DNA from: Bacteroidales bacterium
GTDB lineage: Bacteria > Bacteroidota > Bacteroidia > Bacteroidales > GWF2-38-335
DNA length: 64,000 nt
Assembly (NCBI GenBank): GCA_016936815.1
Contig: JAFGXD010000029.1
Span: forward strand, 1 to 64,000
Direction: 5' to 3'
The position numbers were made by a program, and so were the translations under genes. A model generated the notes under the pieces. The model worked only from the letters and a program-made list of their open reading frames with translations. It was not told the origin of the DNA and made no database searches. Positions 50,994 to 61,400 of the stretch are shown here, piece by piece; position 1 is the stretch's first letter; each line of letters opens with the position of its first letter.

Positions 50994-51001
50994 TACTTTT
51001 G
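50994..51001 (+). promoter_or_regulatory. Bacteroidota -7 box TACTTTTG
   Basis: Matches TAnnTTTG ~38 nt before ATG 51039. Confidence 0.45.
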
Positions 51002-51038
51002 TATTTCTTATTTATAAATTAAAATAATTAAAAAGCCT

Positions 51039-54000
51039 ATGAGAAAAATTAAATTTACTTTATTGATGCTAATTGCATTTATCGGATTTTCGGTGAATGT
51101 TAATGCACAATATTTTACGGAAGATTTCGAGAATGCTGGAGCCTTTCCTACGGGATGGACTCTAACTAACGGAACTGATGATTGGGACATTGATATGGGG
51201 AACGATTATGGCCCCGGTTCTGCCCAAGAAGGCACTTATTGTGCTTTTTTTAATGATTATGATTATACAGCTGGAGTAACAGCGGACATGATTAGTCCTG
51301 TTATTAATCTTTCAGGAGCTACAGCACCTGAGCTTAAGTTTTGGTATTGGGATAGTGGTGGATCTGACGTTGTAGAAGTTTTAGTATCCACTGATGGAAC
51401 AACCTATACCTCTGTTTATACAACTGCTGGTACAGTTAGTCCATGGACTGAGATTACTGTAGATTTGACAAGCTATGCTGGAGAATCTAATTTCACTATT
51501 GCCTTTAGAGGTCTAAGTGTATGGGGTACTTCTAATCCTCATGTTGATAATATTGTTATTGCAGAGCCACCATCATGTCCTGCACCTTCTGCTTTAACTG
51601 TAGCAAATATTACTGGAACAGGTGCTGACTTAGGTTGGACTGAAAATGGTTTGGAATCAGCATGGAATATTGAATATGGTGTGACTGGTTTTACTCTAGG
51701 AACTGGAACAGAAATAGCTGCCAGTACTAATCCTTATTCTATTTCAGGACTAGCCCTTAGCACAACTTATGATTTTTATGTTCAGGCCTATTGTGATGTA
51801 ACAGACCAGAGCGTTTGGGTTGGCCCATTATCTTTTACTACATTGTGTGGTGTAATTTCGCCAGATTATTTAGCTGATTTCACAACATTTCTTCCAAATT
51901 GCTGGGATGAAAATGAAGGTCCAATTACGGGTCCAACAGGAACACCAGGAATTGGCGGTTGGGGAGCTGATGGTTTTGGTAATGTTGGTACAACTGGTGC
52001 TGCAAAATTCAATTTATACAATATTGGTGATCAGGATTGGTTGATTTCACCTGAATTTGATTTATCTTCAGGTGGTTATGAAATAAATGTTGATGCTGCT
52101 GTTTGCGCTTGGAATACTACAAGTGCAAGTGCTATGGGTTCTGATGACGAAGTTCAAATTCTTTACACTACTGATGGAACTACTTGGAATAGTTTATATA
52201 CATGGAATGCAGGTAATGTTCCTTCAAATACAGGCTCTAATGTAACAATTGATATTTCTGCAATTACAGGTTCAAATGTAACTTTTGCAATTTGGGTTAA
52301 TGAAGGTACAACTGATGATACAGAAGACTATGACTTTTTCATTGATAACTTTGCTGTAAGAACTCCTCCTGCTTGCCCAGAACCTACTGCTCTTACAGCA
52401 ACAAATATTACCCAAACTTCAGCAGATCTTGGCTGGACAGTTGGTGATTCAGAAACTAGCTGGAATATTGAGTGGGGATTACAAGGGTTTACTCTCGGAA
52501 CTGGAACTCCGGTTGCAGGAACTGGTGACAATCCTTATTCTCTTAGCGGGTTATCTGCTGCTACAAGCTACGACTTCTACGTCCAGGCCTATTGTAGTGT
52601 AACAGAGCAAAGTACATGGGTTGGTCCGCTTACCTTCTCAACCGAATGTGATGTTTTTGCTCTTCCTTTTACTGAAACTTTCGATGGCACTGATTTTCCT
52701 TTGTGTTGGTCACAAACTATTGAAGGCGCATTAACATCAAATAGATGGTCTGTTAATTCAGGTAATGCTGCCGGCGGTGATGCTAATGAAATGATTGCAA
52801 GCTTTCAATTTACTACTGGGATTTCTAGATTAATTACCCCAGGCATAAACACTAGTGGTGAAACAGAAGTAGAACTTTCTTTCCTTACTTATTACGATGA
52901 TTATGCTGCAGGAGCTACTCTTAAAATTCAATCAAGTACCGATGGAATAACTTGGACTGATGAAGCATATTCTTACGTTACAGGAAGTGGAAATATACCA
53001 ACCGGAACAACTATTACTGTTCCTATTACAAGTAATGTTGGAGCTACTACTTACATTGCTTTTGTAATAGAAGGAAACCACGCACAAATTGATTACTGGT
53101 ATGTTGATAATGTGTCTATTCATACACCTCCTGTAACTCCAGAACTAACTTGGGATGCTACAACTTTCACAGAAGCTGTTGCTAACGATGGTTCTATTTC
53201 TACTGTTGTTAATCTTAGCTTAACCGATGAAACTTTTGCAACTACAGGCGACTTAACTGCTGCTACTCATTACAATGTTGCTAACGTTCCTGCCGGTCTT
53301 ACAGTTGTTATTAATGCTTCAGATGCAAATACTGCAACTGTAACTTTAACAGGTAACGCTGCTGCTCACGAAAATGCAAACGATGTAACTGATATGGAAA
53401 TTACTTTCCTTGATGCTGCATTTACAGGTGGTGTTGCTGCTGATGTTACAGGCTACACTCAAACTGCATTGGTTGTTGATTTCGAAGATGCTGCTCCGGT
53501 TGTTGCTCTTATTATTAACGAGGTTGATGCCGACCAGAATAGTACTGATGGTAATGAATTTATTGAATTATTCGACGGTGGAGTTGGTAATACTTCTCTT
53601 GATGGATACTCCATTGTTCTTTATAATGGTGGAACTACAGACCTCTCTTATGATGCAATTGATTTAACAGGATATTCTACAGATGCTGAAGGCTATTTTG
53701 TAATTGGTAGTGCTACAGTTCCAAACGTAGATTTGGTAGCCTTTACTACTAACAGCATTCAAAATGGTCAAGATGCAGTTGCTCTGTATTATGATGTGGC
53801 TACAAATTTCCCTGACGGTTCTGCTATTACTACAACAAACCTTGTTGACGCATTGGTTTACGGAACCGATGATCCGGATGATGCCGAACTACAGGTGCTT
53901 CTAAACGCAGGTCAACCTCAAATTAGTGAAGGTACTAGTTCAACTGCTCCATTCTATTCTTGCTCAAGAATACCAAACGGTTCAGGTGGTGCTAGAAATA

Positions 54001-55604
54001 CCGATACTTATGCTCAGGCCATACCAACTCCTGGTGCTTCTAACCAAGCTATTCCGGTTTTAACCTGGGATGCTACTACTTTTGTTGAAGCTGTTGCTAA
54101 CGATGGTTCTGTTTCTACTGTTGTTAACTTAAGTCTTGCTGACGAAACTTTTGCTACTGTTGGAGCTCTTACTGCTACAACTGACTTTACTGTTGCTAAT
54201 GTTCCTACAGGTTTAACAGTTGAAATTACAACTTCTAGTGCAACTGAAGCTACTGTTTCTTTAACAGGAAATGCTGCTGCTCATGCTAATATTGATGATG
54301 TTGCAAATATGGAAATTACTTTTACTGATGCTGCATTTACTTCAATAACTGCAAACCTTGTTACAGGTTCTTCTCAAACTGCTTTGGTTGTTGATTTTAA
54401 CGATCCAGATCCAGCTCAACTTGCTTGGGATGCTACTACTTTTGTAGAAGCTGCTGCTAACGATGGTACTATTGAAACTGTTGTTAATCTTACTCTTACC
54501 GATGAAACATTTGTTACTGTTGGAGCTCTTACTGCTACAACCGACTTTAATGTTGCAAACGTTCCTGCAGGTTTAACAGTTGAAATTACTACTTCAAGTG
54601 CTACAGAAGCTACTGTTTCTTTAACAGGAAGTGCTGCTGCCCATGAAAATGCAGATGATATTGCAAATATGGAAATTACTTTCCTTGATGCTGCTTTCAC
54701 AGGTGGTGTTGCTGCTGATGTTGTGGGTTACTCACAAACTACTTTAGCAGTTGATTTTAACGATGCTGTAGTTCTTACTACTGACCTTACTATCGTTTTC
54801 CCTGAAGCTGAAAACTATGTTTGCGACTTCGACGGAACTGATACTATTCCAATCGCTATCATGAATATTGGCGAAACTACAATTGCTTCAGGTTCTACAA
54901 TTAACATTTTCTACCAATTCGACGGTGGTCCTGTTGTTAGCGATGCTATTGTTCTTGCAAGCGACCTTGCTCCAACCGAAACAGTAATGGATTTGTTTGA
55001 TGCTGAAGAAGACCTTGCTTCACCAGCAACTTATAACTGGACTATGTGGCTTGAGTTTGCAGACGACGATGTTGCTGCTAACAACACTATTACAGGTATT
55101 CTAGTTTCTTACGATGTTATGGTTGACCTGGGTGGAGTAAACGATACTATTACTGTTTCTGCTTACCCAACTACTCTTGATGCCGGTACTCATCCTTACA
55201 CTGCTACTTATTTGTGGGGGGATATGTCAACTAACCAAACTCTAACAGTTACCGCTGATGGTTGGTATGGTGTTGTTGTTGAGGACGAAAACGGATGTTG
55301 GGACGAAGATTCAGTTTACGTTATTTTAGATGTTAACGTAAGTGATGTTGAAGCTTCTACAGTATTTAATGTTTATCCAAACCCAAACAAAGGTATCTTT
55401 ACTTACGAAATTAACACTACCGCTTCAGAAAACATGGTTGTTGAGTTAACTAATGTTCATGGACAGGTTGTTTATTCACGTGAAGAAAATGCTGTTTCTG
55501 TTCTTACAGAAGAAATCGACATTCGCTCATTTGCTGATGGCGTTTACTTCCTTAAAGTTAGAACTCAAACTCAGAACCTCGTTAAGAAAATTGTTGTACA
55601 ATAA
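51039..55604 (+). CDS. T9SS type A secreted protein: choice-of-anchor J, FnIII-like, 120-aa repeats, lamin-tail domain
   Basis: 'YFTEDFENAGAFPTGWTLTNGTDDWDI', 'LTWDATTFxEAVANDGS' x3, 'LIINEVDADQNSTDGNEFIELFDGG', C-term 'FNVYPNPNKGIFTYEI..GVYFLKVRTQTQNLVKKIVVQ'. Confidence 0.93.
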   Translation: MRKIKFTLLMLIAFIGFSVNVNAQYFTEDFENAGAFPTGWTLTNGTDDWDIDMGNDYGPGSAQEGTYCAFFNDYDYTAGVTADMISPVINLSGATAPELKFWYWDSGGSDVVEVLVSTDGTTYTSVYTTAGTVSPWTEITVDLTSYAGESNFTIAFRGLSVWGTSNPHVDNIVIAEPPSCPAPSALTVANITGTGADLGWTENGLESAWNIEYGVTGFTLGTGTEIAASTNPYSISGLALSTTYDFYVQAYCDVTDQSVWVGPLSFTTLCGVISPDYLADFTTFLPNCWDENEGPITGPTGTPGIGGWGADGFGNVGTTGAAKFNLYNIGDQDWLISPEFDLSSGGYEINVDAAVCAWNTTSASAMGSDDEVQILYTTDGTTWNSLYTWNAGNVPSNTGSNVTIDISAITGSNVTFAIWVNEGTTDDTEDYDFFIDNFAVRTPPACPEPTALTATNITQTSADLGWTVGDSETSWNIEWGLQGFTLGTGTPVAGTGDNPYSLSGLSAATSYDFYVQAYCSVTEQSTWVGPLTFSTECDVFALPFTETFDGTDFPLCWSQTIEGALTSNRWSVNSGNAAGGDANEMIASFQFTTGISRLITPGINTSGETEVELSFLTYYDDYAAGATLKIQSSTDGITWTDEAYSYVTGSGNIPTGTTITVPITSNVGATTYIAFVIEGNHAQIDYWYVDNVSIHTPPVTPELTWDATTFTEAVANDGSISTVVNLSLTDETFATTGDLTAATHYNVANVPAGLTVVINASDANTATVTLTGNAAAHENANDVTDMEITFLDAAFTGGVAADVTGYTQTALVVDFEDAAPVVALIINEVDADQNSTDGNEFIELFDGGVGNTSLDGYSIVLYNGGTTDLSYDAIDLTGYSTDAEGYFVIGSATVPNVDLVAFTTNSIQNGQDAVALYYDVATNFPDGSAITTTNLVDALVYGTDDPDDAELQVLLNAGQPQISEGTSSTAPFYSCSRIPNGSGGARNTDTYAQAIPTPGASNQAIPVLTWDATTFVEAVANDGSVSTVVNLSLADETFATVGALTATTDFTVANVPTGLTVEITTSSATEATVSLTGNAAAHANIDDVANMEITFTDAAFTSITANLVTGSSQTALVVDFNDPDPAQLAWDATTFVEAAANDGTIETVVNLTLTDETFVTVGALTATTDFNVANVPAGLTVEITTSSATEATVSLTGSAAAHENADDIANMEITFLDAAFTGGVAADVVGYSQTTLAVDFNDAVVLTTDLTIVFPEAENYVCDFDGTDTIPIAIMNIGETTIASGSTINIFYQFDGGPVVSDAIVLASDLAPTETVMDLFDAEEDLASPATYNWTMWLEFADDDVAANNTITGILVSYDVMVDLGGVNDTITVSAYPTTLDAGTHPYTATYLWGDMSTNQTLTVTADGWYGVVVEDENGCWDEDSVYVILDVNVSDVEASTVFNVYPNPNKGIFTYEINTTASENMVVELTNVHGQVVYSREENAVSVLTEEIDIRSFADGVYFLKVRTQTQNLVKKIVVQ

Positions 55605-55623
55605 TTCTTATCATAGCTAATAA

Positions 55624-55660
55624 AAAGAGCTGTTTCCTAGAGACAGCTCTTTTTTTTTCT
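55624..55660 (+). terminator. Rho-independent terminator
   Basis: aaaagagctgt ttcctagag acagctctttttttttc. Confidence 0.88.
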
Positions 55661-55701
55661 TTTAATCGTAGCTTTTGGGTACTTTTGTAGAAAAATTAAT
55701 T

Positions 55702-57453
55702 ATGAAATGTTTTAGTCTTTTATTATTAGTAATAATTAGTTTGATTGGATTCTCGCAAACTAAAGAGGAGATATGCAAAGAAGATATTAGTTTGCACCTG
55801 AATTTTCTGGCCGGAGATTCACTTAAGGGCAGATATCCGGGAACTCTCGAAGATAAACTTGCGGCTGAATATATTAAGAGCTCCTTTAAAAACTTTGGTC
55901 TAAAACCACTTTTTAAGGACTTTCTTCAGCCATTTACTATTCTTGTTGATGTTGAACCAGGTCAATACAATTCATTGGAATTTGGAGAAAAGAAATTCAA
56001 ATTGGAAAAGGATTTTATTCCTCTGTCGTTTTCTGCTAATTTAACTTTAGCAACTGAAGCTGTTTTTGTAGGTTATGGTTTTGATGTTGAACAAGATAAT
56101 TTTAAATGGAACGATTACGAAAATGCTAATTGCAAAAACAAATGGGTAATTGTTCTAAAAGGATTTCCTGAAATAAAAGGAGAAAATCCATTAACAGCTT
56201 TTGCCAGATTAAGAAACAAGGTTACTGTTGCAAAAGATTATGGTGCAGCAGGAGTAATTTTTGTTTCAGGAGTAAAATATGAAAAGCAAGATGTTTTGTC
56301 AGGAATTTTTTACGACAGAATAGGAGCAGATTCGGGAATTCCTGTAATTCAAATTACTAGAAAAACAGCAAATACTATTCTTGGAGGAATTTCTGATACA
56401 TTAAAGATTGAAGTTTTGGAAAAACAGATTGACGAATCCAAAAAACCTATAGTATTTGACGTCTCGAAGAAAATTTCTGCCCAAACGGAGATAATAAAAA
56501 GAACGGCAACAACTTACAATGTAGTAGGCTTAATAGAAGGAAAAAGTTCTGTTCTAAAAACTAAATATATTGTTATAGGAGCTCATTACGATCATCTCGG
56601 TTTTGGAGGGCCGGGCACAGGAAGTCGTAATCCCGACACGTTGGCAATTCATTACGGTGCAGATGATAATGCTTCGGGAACAGTTGGAATAATGGAATTG
56701 GCAGAAATACTATGTTCAGAAAAAACAAACCATTCTGTAATTATAGTAGCTTTTGGAGCCGAAGAAATGGGGCTTTTAGGAAGTAAGCATTTTATGGAAA
56801 ACTTGCCAGTTGATAAGAAAGATATTTCATTAATGATAAATTTGGATATGATTGGTAGATTGGAAAAATCGTTTACTATTGGGGGAACAGGAACGGCCGT
56901 GGAATTCGATTCAATTTTAAATACAATAAGTACGGAAACTCAATTTTTTAAGAGTCCTGAAGGTTATGGTCCTTCCGATCATGCTTCTTTTTACTCCGAG
57001 AATATTCCGGTTTTATATTTTAATTCAGGTATTCATACAGATTATCATACACCCGAAGATAAGATTGAAAAGATTAATCAGGAAGGAATGAAAATAATTC
57101 TTGATTTTGTTTATAATGTATTTAAACAAACTGATAAATCTGATAACAGATTATCGTTTAAAGAAGCTGGTTCTAAAACTCAATCGAAACAACAAAATTT
57201 GAAAGTAACCCTTGGGATAATACCCGATTTTGGAGGTGCAAAAGAAGGTCTAGGAATAGGCGGAGTGAAAAAGGGTGGCCCGGCAGAAGCGGCAGGACTG
57301 AAAAAAGGAGATATAATTAAATCTATAAATGGCAATAAGGTTGGGGATATTTATGAGTATATGCAAAGGCTTTCGAAACTAAAAGAAGGAGAGACTGCTA
57401 TTTTAGAGATAGAAAGAAATTTGGAAAAAATTGTAGTGTTGGTGCAGTTGTAA
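55702..57453 (+). CDS. M28 family peptidase with C-terminal PDZ domain, exported
   Basis: Start moved to 'MKCFSLLLLVIISLIGFSQ'; 'YIVIGAHYDHLGFGG', 'GADDNASGTVGIMELAE', 'AFGAEEMGLLGSKHF'; PDZ 'GGPAEAAGLKKGDIIKSINGNKV'. Confidence 0.94.
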   Translation: MKCFSLLLLVIISLIGFSQTKEEICKEDISLHLNFLAGDSLKGRYPGTLEDKLAAEYIKSSFKNFGLKPLFKDFLQPFTILVDVEPGQYNSLEFGEKKFKLEKDFIPLSFSANLTLATEAVFVGYGFDVEQDNFKWNDYENANCKNKWVIVLKGFPEIKGENPLTAFARLRNKVTVAKDYGAAGVIFVSGVKYEKQDVLSGIFYDRIGADSGIPVIQITRKTANTILGGISDTLKIEVLEKQIDESKKPIVFDVSKKISAQTEIIKRTATTYNVVGLIEGKSSVLKTKYIVIGAHYDHLGFGGPGTGSRNPDTLAIHYGADDNASGTVGIMELAEILCSEKTNHSVIIVAFGAEEMGLLGSKHFMENLPVDKKDISLMINLDMIGRLEKSFTIGGTGTAVEFDSILNTISTETQFFKSPEGYGPSDHASFYSENIPVLYFNSGIHTDYHTPEDKIEKINQEGMKIILDFVYNVFKQTDKSDNRLSFKEAGSKTQSKQQNLKVTLGIIPDFGGAKEGLGIGGVKKGGPAEAAGLKKGDIIKSINGNKVGDIYEYMQRLSKLKEGETAILEIERNLEKIVVLVQL

Positions 57454-57534
57454 CATCTCACATTAATAATTTTACCACTTCAATACCATAAAAAAATTAA
57501 TAGTTTCATCCTATTCGAGAATAAAACCATACGC

Positions 57535-58476
57535 TTATATCTTCGGTCTGGTTTTAGATTGCTTTATTTTATTAAATCTTGCAACAACCATTATTTCATG
57601 TGTGCCACTTGTGTAATTCTTTAAATCCGAAAAAATAAGGTCGTAGGAATAGCCAAAATACATCTGGTTTTCGTAGTTGTAGCCAATCATTATTGGCATA
57701 GATTTTTCATGAGTTCTGAATGAAAAGCCCAACCAAACCATGTTTTTGTAGGTGGTTTTAAGGTTTATTTCAAATTCATAAGGGGTAGGAGCCATTTTCT
57801 TAATTAAAAATCCGGGCTCAAGAAGAAAATCATCGTTAATTTTATATTTGTATCCTCCCATTAAGAAAAAGTGGTTTTTTAGCCTGTTTAGCCCTCCCTG
57901 TGTTAGGGTTTCATTATATACATTATCATATAATTTTACTTTTCCTCCTAAAAGTTGTCCGGTAGAAAACCCTGCATAATAAGTATTTGAATACAAATAC
58001 ATTCCAAAAGTTGCATCGGGCACATAATCTACATACATAACTTCATTGTAGTAATCTCCATCATCGTGCCAGGTTATCTTAGAACCATCTATTTTAAACT
58101 GAAGTAGTCCCGCAGAAAGTCCAAACGATAATCGTATATCATTTTGAATACGAATATTATAAGCGTAAGCACCTTGAAAACCTGTTCTGGAAGTTGGTCC
58201 TGTAACATCGTTGTAAACCATTCCTCCAAAACCCATGTCTTGCTTTTTATGTGGCCCATAAATACTTAGTATATAAGTTTTTGGAGCATCAACAATTCCA
58301 CTCCACTGGTAACGGTTGTTTAATCTGGCCTGATAATACTCATGTGTTCCTGTTATAGCAGGGTTGAAGGCAAAGTCGTTAAGCATGTATTGAGAATACA
58401 TTTGAATCTGTTGAGCCTGAACTTGTACAATTCCGGTAATCAACAACAACGGCAATATATATTTTAGTAATTTCAT
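57535..58476 (-). CDS. PorP/SprF family type IX secretion system membrane protein
   Basis: 'QQIQMYSQYMLNDFAFNPAITGTHEYYQARLNNRYQWSGI', 'GFGGMVYNDVTGPTSRTGFQGAYAYNI'. Confidence 0.96.
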   Translation of the reverse strand: MKLLKYILPLLLITGIVQVQAQQIQMYSQYMLNDFAFNPAITGTHEYYQARLNNRYQWSGIVDAPKTYILSIYGPHKKQDMGFGGMVYNDVTGPTSRTGFQGAYAYNIRIQNDIRLSFGLSAGLLQFKIDGSKITWHDDGDYYNEVMYVDYVPDATFGMYLYSNTYYAGFSTGQLLGGKVKLYDNVYNETLTQGGLNRLKNHFFLMGGYKYKINDDFLLEPGFLIKKMAPTPYEFEINLKTTYKNMVWLGFSFRTHEKSMPIMIGYNYENQMYFGYSYDLIFSDLKNYTSGTHEIMVVARFNKIKQSKTRPKI

Positions 58477-58477
58477 A

Positions 58478-61400
58478 TTATCTGATAATTGTTATTGGAC
58501 CGGTAACCGGTTTTGTTCCCATTTCATTATAGAAATCAATTGTAAAATAATACGTTCCTACAGGCAAATCTTTTCCATTAAATGTTCCGTCCCACTGGTT
58601 GCTTCTTTGTTCGTAACCTGCTCCGGAACCCGCATATTCAAATAGTTTCTCTCCCCATCTATTGTAAATTGTAATGTGCACTTGTTCAAAGAAACCAATG
58701 TAATCTATTTCCCAGGTATCGTTTAAATTATCTCCATTGGGCGAAATACCGGTTGGGAAAATTATTTTTGGTATAACTTTTACTTTAACGGTGTCTATTC
58801 TTGTGCAACCATCTGGAGAGGTTGTTAAAAGATAAAATTCAGTCGTTACAAGTGGCGTTACTGTTGGGTTCATGCTTGTTGGGTCGTCAATTACTCCCGG
58901 ATATTCTACCGAATCGCTATAAAACCAAAGGAAGGTGAGACCGTCGTTTCCGAAATTGTCTATATTTAAGGTAGTCGAATAATCAAGCAAAACAATACTG
59001 TCGGTAGCCCATGCAAGTACTTCAATTTGAGGTCTTACAAAAACCAATGCAGAATCTACATCGAAACAACTTCCTGTTGAATCCCAAGCTGTAAAATAAT
59101 ACATTGTGGTTGTAAGTGGACTTGCCCACGGGTCGTATATTAGTGAATCGCTTAAACCGTAAGCAGGTGCCCAATAAATACTATCGCCTCCGTATCCGAA
59201 TAATTGAACTGAATCGCCGTAACAAATTATTGTGTCTGCCAATGCCAGAGCATCAACTACAATGCCTGCTCCTGTAGAAACAGAATCTTCCATTGAACAA
59301 CCGTTTGCATCAATAATTGTAATGTAATATGTTCCGGACTCAAGACTGTCTATGCTTTGACTTGTACTGTCGTTGGACCATAAATATGTGTAGGGAGCTG
59401 TTCCTCCTGTTACCAATACATTTATTGAAGCATCAAAGCTATTGTTGCTGCAAAGTGCTGTATCTACAACAAAATTTGCATCTAATGGATCCGGTGATGA
59501 AACTGTATAATTAAGATTTCTTATGCAACCATTTGCATCACTAACTTCCACTTCAACATAGCCGGGACAAAGGTTTATTTCGGTACTGTCAACTCCTCCA
59601 GTGGTCCACAAATAATTGTATGGTGATACTCCTCCTATAGGTGTAACTGTTAACATTCCGTTGCATGAGTCGGCACAAAGCGGTGAAATACTGTCGGTGA
59701 AATTCACAAAAAGAGTATCCGGTTCAATAATATCTACCATTGCTTCTCGGCTACATGTGTTAATGTCGTAAACCGTTACATAATAGGTTCCGGGACATAA
59801 ATTTACTAATGTATCTGAAACTTCGCCGTTAACTATTTGACCTGTTGACCATTCAATTGTATATGGTGTGGTGCCTCCGGTTACAACAGCAACAAGCGAA
59901 CCGTTGCAATCTCCTGCGCATTGCGGGTGCAAGGTATCTGTAATTGTTAGTAATAAGTTTGAGGTATCGGTTATTTCTATACAAGAGAAGAATTCACATA
60001 AGTTAGCATCAATAACAGTTACACAGAAAATGCCTGCACATAGGCCAATCGCAGTAGAATCTGTCTGCCCGTCTTCCCAAATATAAATGTAAGGTGGTGT
60101 TCCTCCAACAGGAGTTACTGTTGCTGAACCTGTGCACAAACCATCACAAAATACTTGTACAGTATCAGTAAATGTTGCATATAAGCTATCAGGTTGAATT
60201 ACTGTGTAAGAATCTGCTATTGTACAACCATAGTCGTCAGTAACTGTTACTGTGTGTGTTCCAGCAGGAAGACCTGTTGCAGTTTGCAGTGTATCACCAT
60301 TTGACCATAGGTAGTGATAATTTGGAACTCCTCCCGAAGGTGTTGCTGTTGCTGTTCCTGTGCTGTCTCCGTAACAGTTTGTTGTTGTTCCCGATATTAC
60401 CAGACTTAAAGGACTTAGCGGTTCATTAATTATTGTGCCGTCCGTATTTGTACAGCCATTTGCATCAGTAACTGTAACAGTGAAAGGACCTGCAGAAAGT
60501 CCTGTTAAATCTTCGTCAGTAAGGGTGTTAGACCATGAATAGGTATATGGCACTGTTCCTCCAGATACTTCCAAATCAATTTCACCATTGGTTTCTCCAA
60601 AACATACAACATTAGTGACGTTAAAGATCATTTCTATTGAGTCGGGCTGGGTTATTTCTACTGTTCCGGCAAGTCCGCAACCATTAATATCTGTTACCAC
60701 AACACTTGCTATACCTGCACACAAACCTGTTGCTGTTTGAGTGTTTTGTCCATCTCCCCAAGCCCATGATGCTGCTGCATCTCCACCAATAATATTTACT
60801 GTTGCTTCTCCATCACAAATTCCGTAGCAGGAAGCAGGAATTGAATCAAAATTCAGTGTTCCTACATCGGCATCAGATACAGAAGCGATATCTGAGGCTG
60901 TACAACCGTTTGCATCGGTTATAACTATTGTGTAGTTTCCAAAACTTAAATCTGAATATGTGTCAGTTCCGTCTCCGGTAAAACCATCGGGTGACCAATC
61001 GTAAGAGTAAGCCGTTGTACCTCCTACAACTGCGGCTACAACAGAACCATCTGCTATTCCACAATGAGAAGGTGAAATGGTAAAAGTAATTTCTATTGAA
61101 TCGGGCTGATTTATTGTGTAGCTGTCTTCAGCAGTACATCCATTTGCATCGGTTACGGTAACATTGTATATTCCTGCAATAAGTCCTGAAATATCTTCTG
61201 TAAGTTCTGTATTCGACCATTCAAAAGTGTAAGGTGCTGTTCCGCCCGAAACAGTCATATCTATTGCTCCATCGTTACCTCCAAAGCAGTTTACATCAGT
61301 TCCTGTAAGCACAATATCTATTGGCAAAGGAGGTTGTGAAATAGTAATATTGTCGCTAGCTTCACAAGAATTATCGTCTGTTACTGTTACAAAATATGTT

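Noticed and set aside
55675-55701. Upstream TTG start for the M28 peptidase ORF
   Set aside because: The ATG at 55702 begins a clear signal peptide and the extension lies next to the preceding terminator; start moved.
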